Source: G965216905 sp965216905 (GTDB taxonomy: Bacteria > Actinomycetota > Acidimicrobiia > Spongiisociales > ZC4RG35). From it: DNA of 64,000 nt. The stretch is from contig OZ244213.1 of NCBI GenBank assembly GCA_965216905.1, forward strand, positions 2,790,001 to 2,854,000, in the 5' to 3' direction. A program made the translations under genes and the position numbers. Positions 51,510 through 62,000 of the stretch are shown piece by piece; the first letter of the stretch is position 1; each line of letters starts with the position of its first letter. The notes under the pieces were generated by a model. That model was not told where the DNA came from. It saw only the letters and a program-made list of their open reading frames with translations, and made no database searches.

Positions 51510-54017
51510 TCAGTCGTGGGCGATCGCGGCAAGGACGTTCATCCGGGCCGCCTTGCGAGCCGGGAGGATCGATGCGGCCACCCCGGCGATCGCCGACACC
51601 ACCAGCCATGCGGCCAGCTGCCCACCCGGGATCGAGAGGCTGCCGAGGCCGTCGTCGGCCAGTGAGGACACGACACCAAAGCCGATGGCGGTTCCAATGC
51701 CGACCCCCATCACCGCTCCGAACAGCGCGGTGGTGACGGCCTCCCAACGGATCATGGTTCGAACCTGCCGGCGCGCCATCCCCACGGCCCTCAGCAACCC
51801 GATCTCGCGGGTGCGTTCCACGATCGACAGCGCCAGGGTGTTGGCGATACCGAAGAGTGCGATGAGGAGGGCCAGGCTGAGCAAGCCCGAGAACAGGGCC
51901 ACCAGCTGGTCGACGCTCGCCTCGGCTTGGGCGATCTGGTCGGACTTCGTGTTGACGTCGATGTTCGGAAACGCAGACAGTGCGCCCGTGGCGGCGGTCA
52001 CGCCCTCATCGAGTGCCACGCCGTCGGTGAGTGCTGCGAAGGCGATCTGGATCTGGTCGTCGCCGATGTGCCGCCGGAACGTTTCGGCCGAAACGATGAA
52101 GCCGGCGAAGGTCTGATCCGAGATGGTCCCGGCGATCTCGGTGGGGATCGACTCGCCGGAGTGGTACCGAACATCGACGACGTCGCCGACTTCCCAACCC
52201 TGTTCGTCGAGAACGTCGGCATGGACGAGCATGCCATCGCCGAGATCGTGCCAGGCGATCGAAGGACCGGCGTCGTAGACCGCACCGATCGTGTCCGGAT
52301 CGACTCCCGCCACGTTGCGCTCGATCGCAGCGATCTCGAAGTGTCCGGCGCTCACGGCCGAGATCGTCTCGATTTCGGGTGTGCTGCGCAGCTCCTCCAG
52401 CGCCGCAGCCGACAGACCGACGGTGAGGTTCGAGGACGTCAGAGCCAGGTCCGCCGGGAAGGCCGAGTCGACCGTGTCTGCGACCGATGCTCGAATACTG
52501 GCAGCGAAGATCGAGACGAAGACGACCAACGCCACCCCGATCATCAGCGCCGAGGCCGTCGATGCGGTCCGACGAGGCTGACGGATCGTGTTCTCGCGAG
52601 CGAGCTTGGCGGAGATCCCTCGGAACGGGGCCGAGATGACCCGGGCGACCGGCCGTGCCACCAGGGGTGCGAGGGTCGAGAGCCCGAGGAAGACTCCGAC
52701 CGCCCCAGCCGCCACCAGCGCCAGGCCGGCTCCATTCTCGGCCAGCAGGCCGATTCCCATGGTTGCGACACCGGCGGCGGTGAGCGCACCGCCCAGCCAT
52801 GTTCGGGTTCGGAGGCTGTGAGGTGTCGATGGTGCAGAGCCCTCCGACAAGGCGGCGACCGGTGCGATCATCGATGCCCGCCGAGCCGGCAGCACTGCCG
52901 CGACCATCGTCACCACTATCCCCACCGCCATCGCCACGAGGATCGTCCGGGGCTCCAGCGTCAACGGACCGTCCGGAAGGTCGATTCCGAGTGCCCGCAT
53001 TCCCCCGGCGATGAGTTCGGAGATGCCCAGACCCGCCGCCACGCCGACTGCCGAGGCGAGGACGGCCAGGGTGGCCGCCTCCGCGAGCACCATCGTGATG
53101 ATTTGCGATCCCGTCGCGCCGATCGCCCGCAGCAGCGCCAGTTCGCGAACCCGCTGGGCGACGGTGATCCGGAACGTGTTCTGGATGACGAATGCGCCGA
53201 CGAAGATGGCCACGCCGGCAAAGGCCAGCAAGGCATTTCCCAGGAAACCGAGCCCGGCGGTCACCTCATCGATCTCTTCGAGCGTTTGCTGCTCGCCCGT
53301 GACCACCTCCGCTCCGGAAGGGACCACCGCCCCGACGCGGGCGATCAGCTCCTCGGCGGCGATCTCAGGTTCGGCCAGAACGTCGATGCTGGTCAGTCGA
53401 CCTTCCAGCCCAAACAGACGCTGTGCGTCGGTCAGCTCGAACGCGGTGAGCGTCGCCCCCGCCAGATTGTCCTCGGTCCCGAAGTTGGCCAGGCCCACCA
53501 GCGCGAACTGCTCCACCCCACCTCGGGTCTGGACGTCGATCTGGTCGCCGACGGAGAAGCCGTTGGCTTCCGCGGTGGCGACGTCGATCGCCACCTCACC
53601 CGGCGCGGTCGGCGGCCTGCCATTCTCCGGGTCGATCCGGAGGGCATTCAGGCTCGCCTCGTCGACCCACGAGAAGCCGAGCGTCGGTGGTCCCTGTCCA
53701 CCGATCGGTTCACCGGTCGGGTCGATGACCTGAGCGAAGCCCGAGACGGCGCCGGCGGCGACCGAAACGCCGTCGACGCCGGCCACATCGGCCAGCACCG
53801 ACTCATCGAAGGAGGCGGTCGAGCCGGTGGCATCCGACCGAACCGTGGCGTCGACACCGGCGTAGACGTCCGAGAACAACGTCTCGAAGCGGGCATTGAT
53901 GGTGTCCGTGAAGACGAATGATCCGGCGACGAATGCGACGCCGAGAACGACGGAGAGCGCCGTCAGGATCATACGGGTGCGGTTGGCGGCGAAGCTCTTC
54001 CAAGCTGTACGCAACAT
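51510..54017 (-). CDS. FtsX-like ABC transporter permease
   Basis: The protein has 835 residues. An N-terminal TM (ALSVVLGVAFVAGSFVFTDT) is followed by an external domain, then a first FtsX block of three TM segments, then a second external domain and a further FtsX block (SLLALLIALFGIANTLALSI and FGAVMGVGIGTAIGFGVVSS). It has the MacB/LolC-like layout in duplicate. It probably exports lipids, peptides or drugs, or acts mechanically. The ATP-binding protein gene lies two bases upstream, so the two form one operon. Confidence 0.9.
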   Translation of the reverse strand: MLRTAWKSFAANRTRMILTALSVVLGVAFVAGSFVFTDTINARFETLFSDVYAGVDATVRSDATGSTASFDESVLADVAGVDGVSVAAGAVSGFAQVIDPTGEPIGGQGPPTLGFSWVDEASLNALRIDPENGRPPTAPGEVAIDVATAEANGFSVGDQIDVQTRGGVEQFALVGLANFGTEDNLAGATLTAFELTDAQRLFGLEGRLTSIDVLAEPEIAAEELIARVGAVVPSGAEVVTGEQQTLEEIDEVTAGLGFLGNALLAFAGVAIFVGAFVIQNTFRITVAQRVRELALLRAIGATGSQIITMVLAEAATLAVLASAVGVAAGLGISELIAGGMRALGIDLPDGPLTLEPRTILVAMAVGIVVTMVAAVLPARRASMIAPVAALSEGSAPSTPHSLRTRTWLGGALTAAGVATMGIGLLAENGAGLALVAAGAVGVFLGLSTLAPLVARPVARVISAPFRGISAKLARENTIRQPRRTASTASALMIGVALVVFVSIFAASIRASVADTVDSAFPADLALTSSNLTVGLSAAALEELRSTPEIETISAVSAGHFEIAAIERNVAGVDPDTIGAVYDAGPSIAWHDLGDGMLVHADVLDEQGWEVGDVVDVRYHSGESIPTEIAGTISDQTFAGFIVSAETFRRHIGDDQIQIAFAALTDGVALDEGVTAATGALSAFPNIDVNTKSDQIAQAEASVDQLVALFSGLLSLALLIALFGIANTLALSIVERTREIGLLRAVGMARRQVRTMIRWEAVTTALFGAVMGVGIGTAIGFGVVSSLADDGLGSLSIPGGQLAAWLVVSAIAGVAASILPARKAARMNVLAAIAHD

Positions 54018-54019
54018 GT

Positions 54020-54772
54020 TCAGCCTCCCAGGGTCTTCATGTGGTCGATGACGAGCTCGGGGGTGGGATCGTGCATCTGGTCCACGACCCGGCCATCGCT
54101 GAGGAACACCACCCGATCGGAGTAGCCGGCGGCCAACGGATCGTGCGTGACCATCACGATCGTCTGCTCCAGCTCGCGGACGGCCCGGCGCATGAAACCA
54201 AGGAGCTCGGCACCCGAGCGCGAATCGAGATTCCCCGACGGTTCATCGGCGAAGATCATCTCGGGACGGGACACGAGGGCCCGGGCGGCCGCAACTCGCT
54301 GCTGCTGGCCCCCGGAGAGCTCCGACGGCCGGTGGGCCAGCCGATCGCCGAGACCGAGAATTTGGACCACCGTGTCGAACCACTCGGGATCCGCCTTTCC
54401 TCCGGCGATGGTCAGCGGCAGGACGATGTTCTCTTCGGCAGTGAGGGTTGGGATCAGGTTGAACGATTGGAAGACGAATCCCAGCTTCTCGCGTCGGAGG
54501 ACGGTGAGATCGCGGTCGGAGAGGCCCCCGAGTTCGGTGGAGCCCAGGTAGACCCTGCCCGAATCGAGCGTGTCGAGGCCGGCCAGCGTGTGCAGGAGGG
54601 TCGACTTGCCGGAGCCCGACGGGCCCATGATCGCCGTGAAGCGTCCCCGCTCGAACCCGATGTCGACACCGTCCAACGCGCGTACCTCGGCGAGACCGGC
54701 TCCATAGGTCTTGACCCCCTCCTCCATCCGAGCGGCGATTTCGGTCTCGATTCGATCTGGTGCAATCGTCAT
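54020..54772 (-). CDS. ABC transporter ATP-binding protein (LolD/MacB-like)
   Basis: The protein has 250 residues. Walker A GPSGSGKS, Q-loop FVFQSFNLIPTL, signature ELSGGQQQRVAAARALV, Walker B EMIFADEPSGNLDSR and the H-loop VTHDPLAAG are all present. I chose the ATG at 54772 with AGGAG upstream. Its permease partner is immediately downstream. The two-component system genes nearby may regulate it, by position only. Confidence 0.92.
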   Translation of the reverse strand: MTIAPDRIETEIAARMEEGVKTYGAGLAEVRALDGVDIGFERGRFTAIMGPSGSGKSTLLHTLAGLDTLDSGRVYLGSTELGGLSDRDLTVLRREKLGFVFQSFNLIPTLTAEENIVLPLTIAGGKADPEWFDTVVQILGLGDRLAHRPSELSGGQQQRVAAARALVSRPEMIFADEPSGNLDSRSGAELLGFMRRAVRELEQTIVMVTHDPLAAGYSDRVVFLSDGRVVDQMHDPTPELVIDHMKTLGG

Positions 54773-54877
54773 GTGCGTCTCCTTCTGATCGCTTCCTGCA
54801 ATCGTCAGTGACCTCGAGTCGCGCGTCATCGGACAGGAGATCGGTTCACCCATGGGTCGAACGGATGACCGATGGCC

Positions 54878-54900
54878 GGAGGAATCCTCCTGCCGGAGGA
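54878..54900. terminator. Overlapping hairpins after the response regulator gene
   Basis: GGAGGA (54878-54883), A, TCCTCC (54885-54890) is a perfect inverted repeat. TCCTCC then pairs also with GGAGGA (54895-54900) across TGCC. It lies just past the response-regulator stop on the minus strand and could end that transcript before the ABC genes. The two folds are mutually exclusive. Confidence 0.4.
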
Positions 54901-54908
54901 GGGCCGAC

Positions 54909-55553
54909 CTACGTGCCGGCGAGTCCGGCTTGGTAGGCGGCGATCACCGCCTGTACCCGATCGCGGACTCCGAGCTTGGTCAGCACACTGGAGACGTGGG
55001 TCTTGACCGTCGTCTCCGACACGAACAGCGCCTCGGCGATCTCGGAGTTGGACATTCCCTGCGACATCAGGAGGAGTACCTCACGTTCGCGGTCGGTGAG
55101 ATCGTCGAGCCCGGAAACGCTGGGCGGCTCCGGCCGCCCGGCGAAATCGGCGATGAGTCGCTTGGTCACGGCCGGGGCGATCAACGCGTCGCCGCCGGCC
55201 ACGACCCGAACGGCGTGGATGAGCTGGTCGCCGCCGGCGTCCTTGAGCAGGAACCCGCTGGCACCGGCCCGGAGGGCTCCGTAGACGTAGTCGTCGAGAT
55301 CGAACGTCGTCAGGACCACCACCCGTGAGTCGGGGAGGACCTCGGTGAGGCGACGGGTCGCCTCGATGCCGTCCATGACCGGCATCCGAACATCCATCAG
55401 GATCACATCGGGCCGCTCCCGGCGGCTCAGTCGGATGGCCTCTTCGCCGTTGTCGGCCTCGGCCACGACCACGATGTCCGGCTCGGACTCCAGGATCAGT
55501 CTGATCCCCGACCGGATCATCGCCTGGTCGTCGGCCAGCAGGACGTTGATCAA
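54909..55553 (-). CDS. NarL-family response regulator
   Basis: The protein has 214 residues. The receiver domain has the acidic pocket in VLLADDQAMIRSG, the phospho-acceptor Asp in VILMDVRMPVMDG, and Lys in GFLLKDAGG. A LuxR-type helix-turn-helix follows (LTDREREVLLLMSQGMSNSEIAE, TVKTHVSSVLTKLGVRDR, in parts). It overlaps the kinase stop by four bases, so the pair are co-translated. The neighbouring ABC exporter is a possible target. Confidence 0.92.
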   Translation of the reverse strand: MINVLLADDQAMIRSGIRLILESEPDIVVVAEADNGEEAIRLSRRERPDVILMDVRMPVMDGIEATRRLTEVLPDSRVVVLTTFDLDDYVYGALRAGASGFLLKDAGGDQLIHAVRVVAGGDALIAPAVTKRLIADFAGRPEPPSVSGLDDLTDREREVLLLMSQGMSNSEIAEALFVSETTVKTHVSSVLTKLGVRDRVQAVIAAYQAGLAGT

Positions 55554-56749
55554 TTGCCCTCCGTCGTGGTCTCGACCGGCAGGCTCGCCTCGATCTCGAA
55601 TCCACCACCGGGCCTTGGTCCTGCCGTGAACGTGCCCCCGAGGACGGCGACCCGTTCGCGCATCCCGACGAGTCCGTGGCCGTCGCCATTCTCGTCTCGG
55701 TTTGCCGCGCCGCGCCCGTCGTCTCGAACGGAGACATCGAGCCGGTCGTCGCCGTAGTGGATCGCGACCGTCGCCGACACACCGGGACCTCCGTGCCGGA
55801 CGGCGTTGGTGAGCGATTCCTGGACGATGCGGAACACCGACAGCTCGATGCCCTCACCGAGCTTGTGGGGAGTGCCGCTGACCGAGAAGTCGACCGGCAC
55901 CCCGGCCCGCTCGATCCCCGCGATGAGGGTGTCGAGGTCTGAGAGCTGCGGCAGGGGCGCCATGTCCGGCGTCGCGGCGTCCGGATCCCGAAGGAGCCCC
56001 ACCATCCGACGCATCTCTCCGAGGGCTTCACGCCCGGCATCGCGGATGACGCCGAGCGCTTCCACGATGCGAGGATCAGAACTGCCGGCGACGCGATGGG
56101 CACCTTCCGCTTGAAGGGTCATCACCGTCATCTGATGGGCAACCACATCGTGCAGTTCGCGAGCGATCCGGGCTCGTTCGTCGGCGACCGCCTGTTTGGC
56201 TCGAGCTTCCCGCTCTCTTTCGGCGCGCTCGGCCCGCTCCTCGAGTTCGGTGAAACGGCGGCGCCGTTCGTGAACCTCACGCCCCAACAAGAGCGGAACG
56301 GCGGTGGCCAGCAATGTGAACACGGCACTGCCCCAGGTCACCGACTCGAGGGTGACAGCGCCCAGGACCGTGAAGGCGGAGACGGCCACGACCACTGGAA
56401 CCCCGATGGCGGTGGACATCCGCCGGGGGAGTTCCGATCCGATCGAGTGGAAGACCAGCACGACCGCCGCACTGCTCGTCGTGGCCGGATAGTCGAGCAC
56501 GCGGTCGGCGCCCCAGGTCAGCAACGTCAACACGAAGACCGGGATCGGATGAACTCGGCGCAGAACCAGCGGCAAGGTCATCAGCGCCGTCAGCAAGAGG
56601 TTCAGCCCGTCCGGCTCCCGCCGGAATGGGGCCAGCGTGTCGGCGTCGACCTCCAGGCGGCTGACGAAGGAAAAGGCGAAGAGTGCCACGGCGAGGAGTC
56701 CATCGAAGACCAACGGAGGCAGGCTGAGGGTGGCATTCGGTCGGGCCAT
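55550..56749 (-). CDS. NarL-type sensor histidine kinase
   Basis: The protein has 399 residues. About five TM segments (LVFDGLLAVALFAFSFV, NLLLTALMTLPLVLRRV and more) precede a HisKA_3 dimerisation domain with the phospho-His in RIARELHDVVAHQMTVM. A HATPase domain follows with N-box ESLTNAVRHGG and G-boxes DDGRGA and GHGLVGMRERV. It lacks a large external sensor, so it probably senses membrane or envelope signals. The start is an ATG at 56749, inside a longer open frame. Confidence 0.9.
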   Translation of the reverse strand: MARPNATLSLPPLVFDGLLAVALFAFSFVSRLEVDADTLAPFRREPDGLNLLLTALMTLPLVLRRVHPIPVFVLTLLTWGADRVLDYPATTSSAAVVLVFHSIGSELPRRMSTAIGVPVVVAVSAFTVLGAVTLESVTWGSAVFTLLATAVPLLLGREVHERRRRFTELEERAERAEREREARAKQAVADERARIARELHDVVAHQMTVMTLQAEGAHRVAGSSDPRIVEALGVIRDAGREALGEMRRMVGLLRDPDAATPDMAPLPQLSDLDTLIAGIERAGVPVDFSVSGTPHKLGEGIELSVFRIVQESLTNAVRHGGPGVSATVAIHYGDDRLDVSVRDDGRGAANRDENGDGHGLVGMRERVAVLGGTFTAGPRPGGGFEIEASLPVETTTEGN

Positions 56750-56844
56750 GGCCGGAATGGTATGCAGGCGATGGCCGGATGTCCTCGGTCGATCCGATGA
56801 GCGGCGGCTCGTTCGGAGGGATGATTTCGTCAGGACGGCGACCG

Positions 56845-58068
56845 TCAGGGCCGAAGCGACGCCGACCTCCGTTCGAGATGCCGACGCTCTGCCTGGTTGA
56901 CGGCGAGCTCGGAAGCTCGCCGGATGGCTCGTCTCGCGGCAGCCAGGTCGTTCTTCTGGATCAGCAGCTCGGCACGGACGGCATGCCAGCGATGATCCTC
57001 CGCACATCGGTCGGCGAGCGGTCCCAGCAGTTCGAGACCTCGCTCTGGATCGCCGGCGGCACCGGCGGCGTACGCCCACCCCAGCTGGGCCACGGGGGAG
57101 GGCCAGCGATCGACCAGGTCGGCGTAGAGCCGCTCGATCTGTGCCCAATCGGTGGCGGTCGCCGTCGATGCCTCGCAGTGGAGGGCCGAGATCGCCGCCT
57201 GCAGCTGGTATGGCCCCGATCGACCCATCCGCATGGCTCGGTCGAGGAGCATGACGCCCTCGTCGATGGCACGGCGATCCCATCGACTCCGGTCCTGGTC
57301 GGACAGCGGCACGAGCGCACCATCGCAATCGGTCCGGGCGGCGCGGCGGGCATTGTGGAGGATCATCAAGGCGCACAGGCCCAGAACCTCGGGTTCGTCG
57401 GGCATGAGCGCCGCGAGCAGTCGCCCCAGCCGGATCGCCTCGTCGCTCAGCTCGATTCGCGTCTGGGACTCGCCACTGGACGCCGCATAGCCTTCGTTGA
57501 AGATCAGGTAGACGACGGCCAAGACACCGTTCAATCGGTCGGGCAGCTCGTGGTCGTCGGGAATCCGGAACGGTATTCCCGCATCCCGGATCTTCCGTTT
57601 GGCGCGGACCAGGCGCTGGGCCATGGCCGGCGTCGAGACCAGGAGTGCAGCGGCGACCTCCCCGGTCGTCAACCCGCCCACCGTCCTGAGGGTGAGCGCC
57701 ACCCGACTCTCCGATCCCAATGCCGGGTGACAGCACGTGAAGATCAGTTTCAGCCGGTCGTCGGTCAGCGATGAGTCTTCGATCACGATCTCGTCCGAGG
57801 AGGGGGTCAGCCGCCGCATGGTTCCCACCGCCCGGTCTTGGGCATCGCGGGATCGAAGGCGGTCGATGATCTTGCGGCGCGCCGTGATCGTGATCCACCC
57901 GCCCGGATTGGGCGGCAACCCGTCCGTCCACCGGGCGAGCGCGGCGATCAGAGCATCCTGGATGGCGTCTTCGACGATGGAGAAGTCGCCGAACGACCGA
58001 ACGAGGCCGGCGAATACCCGGCCGTACTCCTCTCGAAAGATCCGTTCGACCTCGCGCGCCGCGGTCAT
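56845..58068 (-). CDS. ECF42-type RNA polymerase sigma factor
   Basis: The protein has 407 residues. Sigma-2 is at the N-terminus (VERIFREEYGRVFAGLVRSF to NPGGWITITARRKIIDRLRS) and sigma-4 includes ALTLRTVGGLTTGEVAAALL and MAQRLVRAKRKIRDAGIPF (in parts). A long C-terminal helical, TPR-like extension of over 200 residues follows, a hallmark of ECF42. No anti-sigma is encoded nearby. Its start overlaps the stop of the DGPF-domain gene by four bases, the usual ECF42 partner. Confidence 0.9.
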   Translation of the reverse strand: MTAAREVERIFREEYGRVFAGLVRSFGDFSIVEDAIQDALIAALARWTDGLPPNPGGWITITARRKIIDRLRSRDAQDRAVGTMRRLTPSSDEIVIEDSSLTDDRLKLIFTCCHPALGSESRVALTLRTVGGLTTGEVAAALLVSTPAMAQRLVRAKRKIRDAGIPFRIPDDHELPDRLNGVLAVVYLIFNEGYAASSGESQTRIELSDEAIRLGRLLAALMPDEPEVLGLCALMILHNARRAARTDCDGALVPLSDQDRSRWDRRAIDEGVMLLDRAMRMGRSGPYQLQAAISALHCEASTATATDWAQIERLYADLVDRWPSPVAQLGWAYAAGAAGDPERGLELLGPLADRCAEDHRWHAVRAELLIQKNDLAAARRAIRRASELAVNQAERRHLERRSASLRP

Positions 58069-58430
58069 TCGTCGAGGAGGGCCTCGTAGTCGAACACCGG
58101 CCGGACCTCGACCGTGCCATATCGGGCGCCAGGGATCCCGGCCGCGACTTCGATGGCGTGGTCGAGGTCACGACACTCGCACAGGTAGAAGCCGCCGACC
58201 TGCTCGGCCAGCTCGGCGAATGGTCCGTCGGAGATCACCACGGAGTCGTCACGCACCCGCACCGAGGTCGTGATGTCGGCCGGCTGGAGCGCCTCGCCGG
58301 ACAGGAAGACGCCCTGGGCGGCCAAGCGCTCCTTGTATGCCCGGTACTCACGCTGATGACCGGCAGCCTCTTCTTCGCTCCACGATGTCATGTAGTCGTC
58401 GGGGAGATGGAGCAACATGACGTACTTCAT
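58065..58430 (-). CDS. DGPF/YCII-related protein, ECF42 partner
   Basis: The protein has 121 residues. It begins KYVMLLHLPDDYM and has the SDGPFAELAEQVGGFYLCEC motif. Small proteins of this family are coded with, and often regulated by, ECF42 sigma factors. Their biochemical role is unknown. The ATG at 58430 follows AGGAGGAACG. The stop overlaps the sigma start by four bases. Confidence 0.9.
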   Translation of the reverse strand: MKYVMLLHLPDDYMTSWSEEEAAGHQREYRAYKERLAAQGVFLSGEALQPADITTSVRVRDDSVVISDGPFAELAEQVGGFYLCECRDLDHAIEVAAGIPGARYGTVEVRPVFDYEALLDE

Positions 58431-58506
58431 GGTCGTTCCTCCTGGCTCGATTCGGGCCGACACCCAGCCATGATCTGGGTCGGTCGACGGTGGCCCGTCC
58501 CCTCCG

Positions 58507-58970
58507 TCATGATCCCACCTCGACGCTCACGCAGTTGGAGCGGTAGGCGGTCCCCCCGGGTGCTTCCAGGGTCCAGCGGACCCAGAACACCGGCGGAGCG
58601 TCCGCCAGCGCCGCCCCGGGGAATCGGATCGTGGCCTGGCCGGCGCCGGAGGTGTTGGTCGAGAGGGTGCCGACCGGCACCGAAACCACTCCGGCCAGAT
58701 CGGTCGGATCACAGAACGTGGAGAAATGGATGTGGGCGCTGATCTGGTAATCGGTGTCGGGCCGTGCCCCGCTCAGATGGTGTTGTTCTCGAGCGCCGAG
58801 GCGGTGGCCGTACGTCACGTCGGAGACGAACCCGCAGTCGGGGCCGGATGGCCGGCCAGACCGGACGCCGTGTACCGGGCCCGCCGAACGGCGACCCCGT
58901 CGTCGGCTGCGGAGGCCGGCGCACCGCTCCCCAACGCCAGAACGATTGCGGTGGCGATGATGAGCTTCAT
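58507..58970 (-). pseudogene. Secreted protein gene with frameshift
   Basis: From the ATG at 58970 (after GGAGGAC) a signal peptide, KLIIATAIVLALGSGAPASA, is followed by a short stretch to a stop at 58815. In the next frame the rest of a secreted protein is open to 58507. It contains DCGFVSDVTYGHRLG, HIHFSTFCDPTDLAG and TAYRSNCVSVEVGS, with three Cys. One extra G near 58843-58848 would join the two frames. The gene has a likely frameshift or sequence error. I do not recognise the family. Confidence 0.6.
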
Positions 58971-59080
58971 TGGGTCCTCCCGGATTCGGCCTTCGGTATG
59001 ACGGCGTTCACCATGGCTACGGAACCGGGGACCCGGATTCGACACCCACGATGCGCCGGCCGCCGTGGCGGCACAGGCGC

Positions 59081-62000
59081 TCAGACCGGGGCGATGCCGA
59101 TCGACAGCTCGGCGCCCTCGATCGGATCCATCGCGACGAGGCTTTCGTCGGCCGACTGACGGATCGACACAGCCAGGACCTCCGCCGCGATGATGTCGGC
59201 ATGCGCCTCGATGGCGGCGGCCAGGCCCGGGTCGGCCGTCTGCCAGCGGAGATCGATTCGATCGGTCACAGCGAGATCCAAATGCCGGCGATGTGCTTGC
59301 ACTCGGCTGACCACCTCTCGCGCCAGACCCTCGGCGACCAGCCCCTCGTCGAGGGTGACATCGAGCGCGACGCCGAGCCCACCTTCGCTCTGGACGACCA
59401 TCCCGTCGCGCGGCGTGCGGTCGATCACCAACTCGGAGGCTTCGATTCGCTCTCCGCCGACCTCCAGCCAGCCACGGTCGAGTGCTTCGGCGACCTCGGC
59501 GCCGTCCAGTGCGGCGACGGCTGCCGCCACCTCCCGCATCTTGGGGCCCAGCCGCGACCCCAGCGCTCGGAAGTCGCATTTGGCCGACAGCTCGACCAGG
59601 TGGGTCTCGTCGGCCTCGATCTCGACCGAACGAACGTTCAGCTCTTCGGCGATGAGCTCACCGTGCGAACGGACGGCATCGGCGATCGATTGGTCGTGGG
59701 AGAGAACCGACACGCTTCGCAAGGGTTGCCGCACCCGGAGCCCGTGCTGTTTCCGCAAGGCCCGCCCCAGGCCCACGATCGTTCGGATGGCGGCGATATG
59801 GGTTTCCAGCGGACCGTCGATGAGGAGCGCATCCGCCTTGGGGAAATCGCAGTGGTGGACGCTGGCCGGCGCAGACTCGTCGAGGTTGGCGACCAATCCC
59901 CAGTAGATCCGCTCGGTGATGAACGGGAGCACCGGAGCGAGGACCTTGACGAAGGTCGTCAGCACTTCGTACAGCGTCGCGAAGGCAGCCAGCTTGTCGT
60001 GATCGTTGCCTTCGCCGGAGCGTGCCGCCCAGAACCGGCGTCGGGACCGGCGGACGTACCAGTTGGTGAGATCGTCGATGAATGCCAGTGTCGGTGGCAC
60101 CACCGCATACAGGTAGTAGCCCTCCATCTGACGGTTGACCTCGGCGACCAATGACTGCAGCACCGACAGGATCCACCGGTCGATCTCCGGCCGTTCCGAC
60201 ACCGGAGGCGCCGAACGGATGTCGGCCAAGTCGATTCCGTCGGCCTCGGCATATGTCGTGAAGAACGAATAGGTGTTCCACAGCGGAAGCAGCACCGTCC
60301 GGACCACGTTGCGAACCCCGTCCTCGGAGAACCGGAGCGGCTCGGCTCGCAACACCGGTGAGTTCACGAGGAACGCCCGAACGGCATCGGCGCCGTGGGT
60401 CCCGAAGACCTCCATCGGGTCCGGGTAGTTGCGGAGGCTCTTGGACATCTTCCGGCCGTCCTCGGCCAGGATCATTCCGTTGACGACACAATTGCGGAAC
60501 GACGGCTGCTCGAAGAGTGCGGTCGCCAGCACGTGCAGGGTGTAGAACCATCCGCGGGTTTGGTCGAGCCCTTCGGCGATGAATTGAGCCGGATACGTCT
60601 CCTCGAACACATCACGGTTCTCGAAGGGGTAGTGGATCTGGGCGTAGGGCATCGACCCCGACTCGAACCAGCAATCGAGTACCTCGGGCACCCGGTGCAT
60701 GGTTCCGTCACAGTCCGTGCACGGCCAGGTGATCGGGTCGACGACATGCTTGTGGATGTCGTCGGGGCGCACACCGGCACGTCGCTCGAGCTCGTCGAGC
60801 GAACCGACACAGACCGCTTCGTCACAGCTGTCGCACTCCCACACCGGGATACACGAGCCCCAGTAGCGGTTGCGCGAGATCGCCCAATCCCGAGCGCCCT
60901 CCAGCCAATTCCCGAAGCGACGATCTCCTACGTACTCGGGGACCCAATGGATGTCGTCGTTGAGCTCGACCATCCGGTCTCTCATGCCCTCGACCCGGAC
61001 GAACCAGGTGGGGATGGCCTTGTAGATGAGCGGCGTGCCGGTTCGGTAGCAGAACGGATACGAGTGGCGGATCTGTCCGTGGTGGATGAGGACGCCGGCC
61101 TCCTTGAGGAGGCGGGTCAGCGTCTTGTCGGCGTCCTTGATGTTCTGGCCCGCAACCGGTGGAACCTGGTCGGTGAACCGTCCTTCGGCATCGACCGGAT
61201 CCACCAGGACGTGCAGGCCGGCCGCCTGAAGCGCCAGAAAGTCCGCTTCGCCATAGGCGGGCGCCATGTGGACGAGGCCGGTTCCCTCATCGGTGGTCAC
61301 GTCCGTCGACGTGATGACCCGGAACGCCCCCCGGTCCCGTTCCTCGCCGAAGAAATCGAACGGTGGCCGGTACGAGACCCCGAGCAGCGACGAACCGGCT
61401 GCGGTCGCCACCATGTCGCCGTCCACCGGGAGGTCGGACACGAGGTCTTCGGCGACCCACCAGTGTTCGCCACCGACCGAGACGCGGGCATACGGGACAT
61501 CCTCGCCAACCGCCACCGCCAGGTTGCCGGGCAGCGTCCACGGCGTCGTCGTCCAAACGACGAGGAAGTCGCCGGCAGGGACCGTCTCGTTGCCTTCGAC
61601 GACCGCCAGCTTCAACGTGATGGAGGGGTCGTCGACATCTCGATAGTCGAGGTTCGCCTCGAAGTTGGAGAGGGGGGTGGTCGCACCCCACGAGTAGGGG
61701 AGCACCTTGAAATCCTTGTAGATCAAGCCCTTGTCCCAGAGTTGGGCGAAGACCCACCACACCGACTCCATGAAGTCGACGTCCATGGTCTTGTAGTCGT
61801 TCTCCATGTCGACCCAGCGGCCCATTCGCCGCACCATCGACTCCCAACCCTCGGCCGTGTTCTCGACGAGGGCCCGGCACGCCTCGTTGAAGCGATCGAC
61901 GCCGTACTCCGAGATCTGACGAGGGCCCGAGATCCCCAGCGCCTTCTCGACCTCCATCTCGACGGGCAACCCGTGCGTGTCCCACCCGAACCGCCGCTCG

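Noticed and set aside
51927..53921. Plus-strand frame of 664 residues
   Set aside because: Antisense to the ABC permease, Asp/Arg-rich, no ribosome-binding site.
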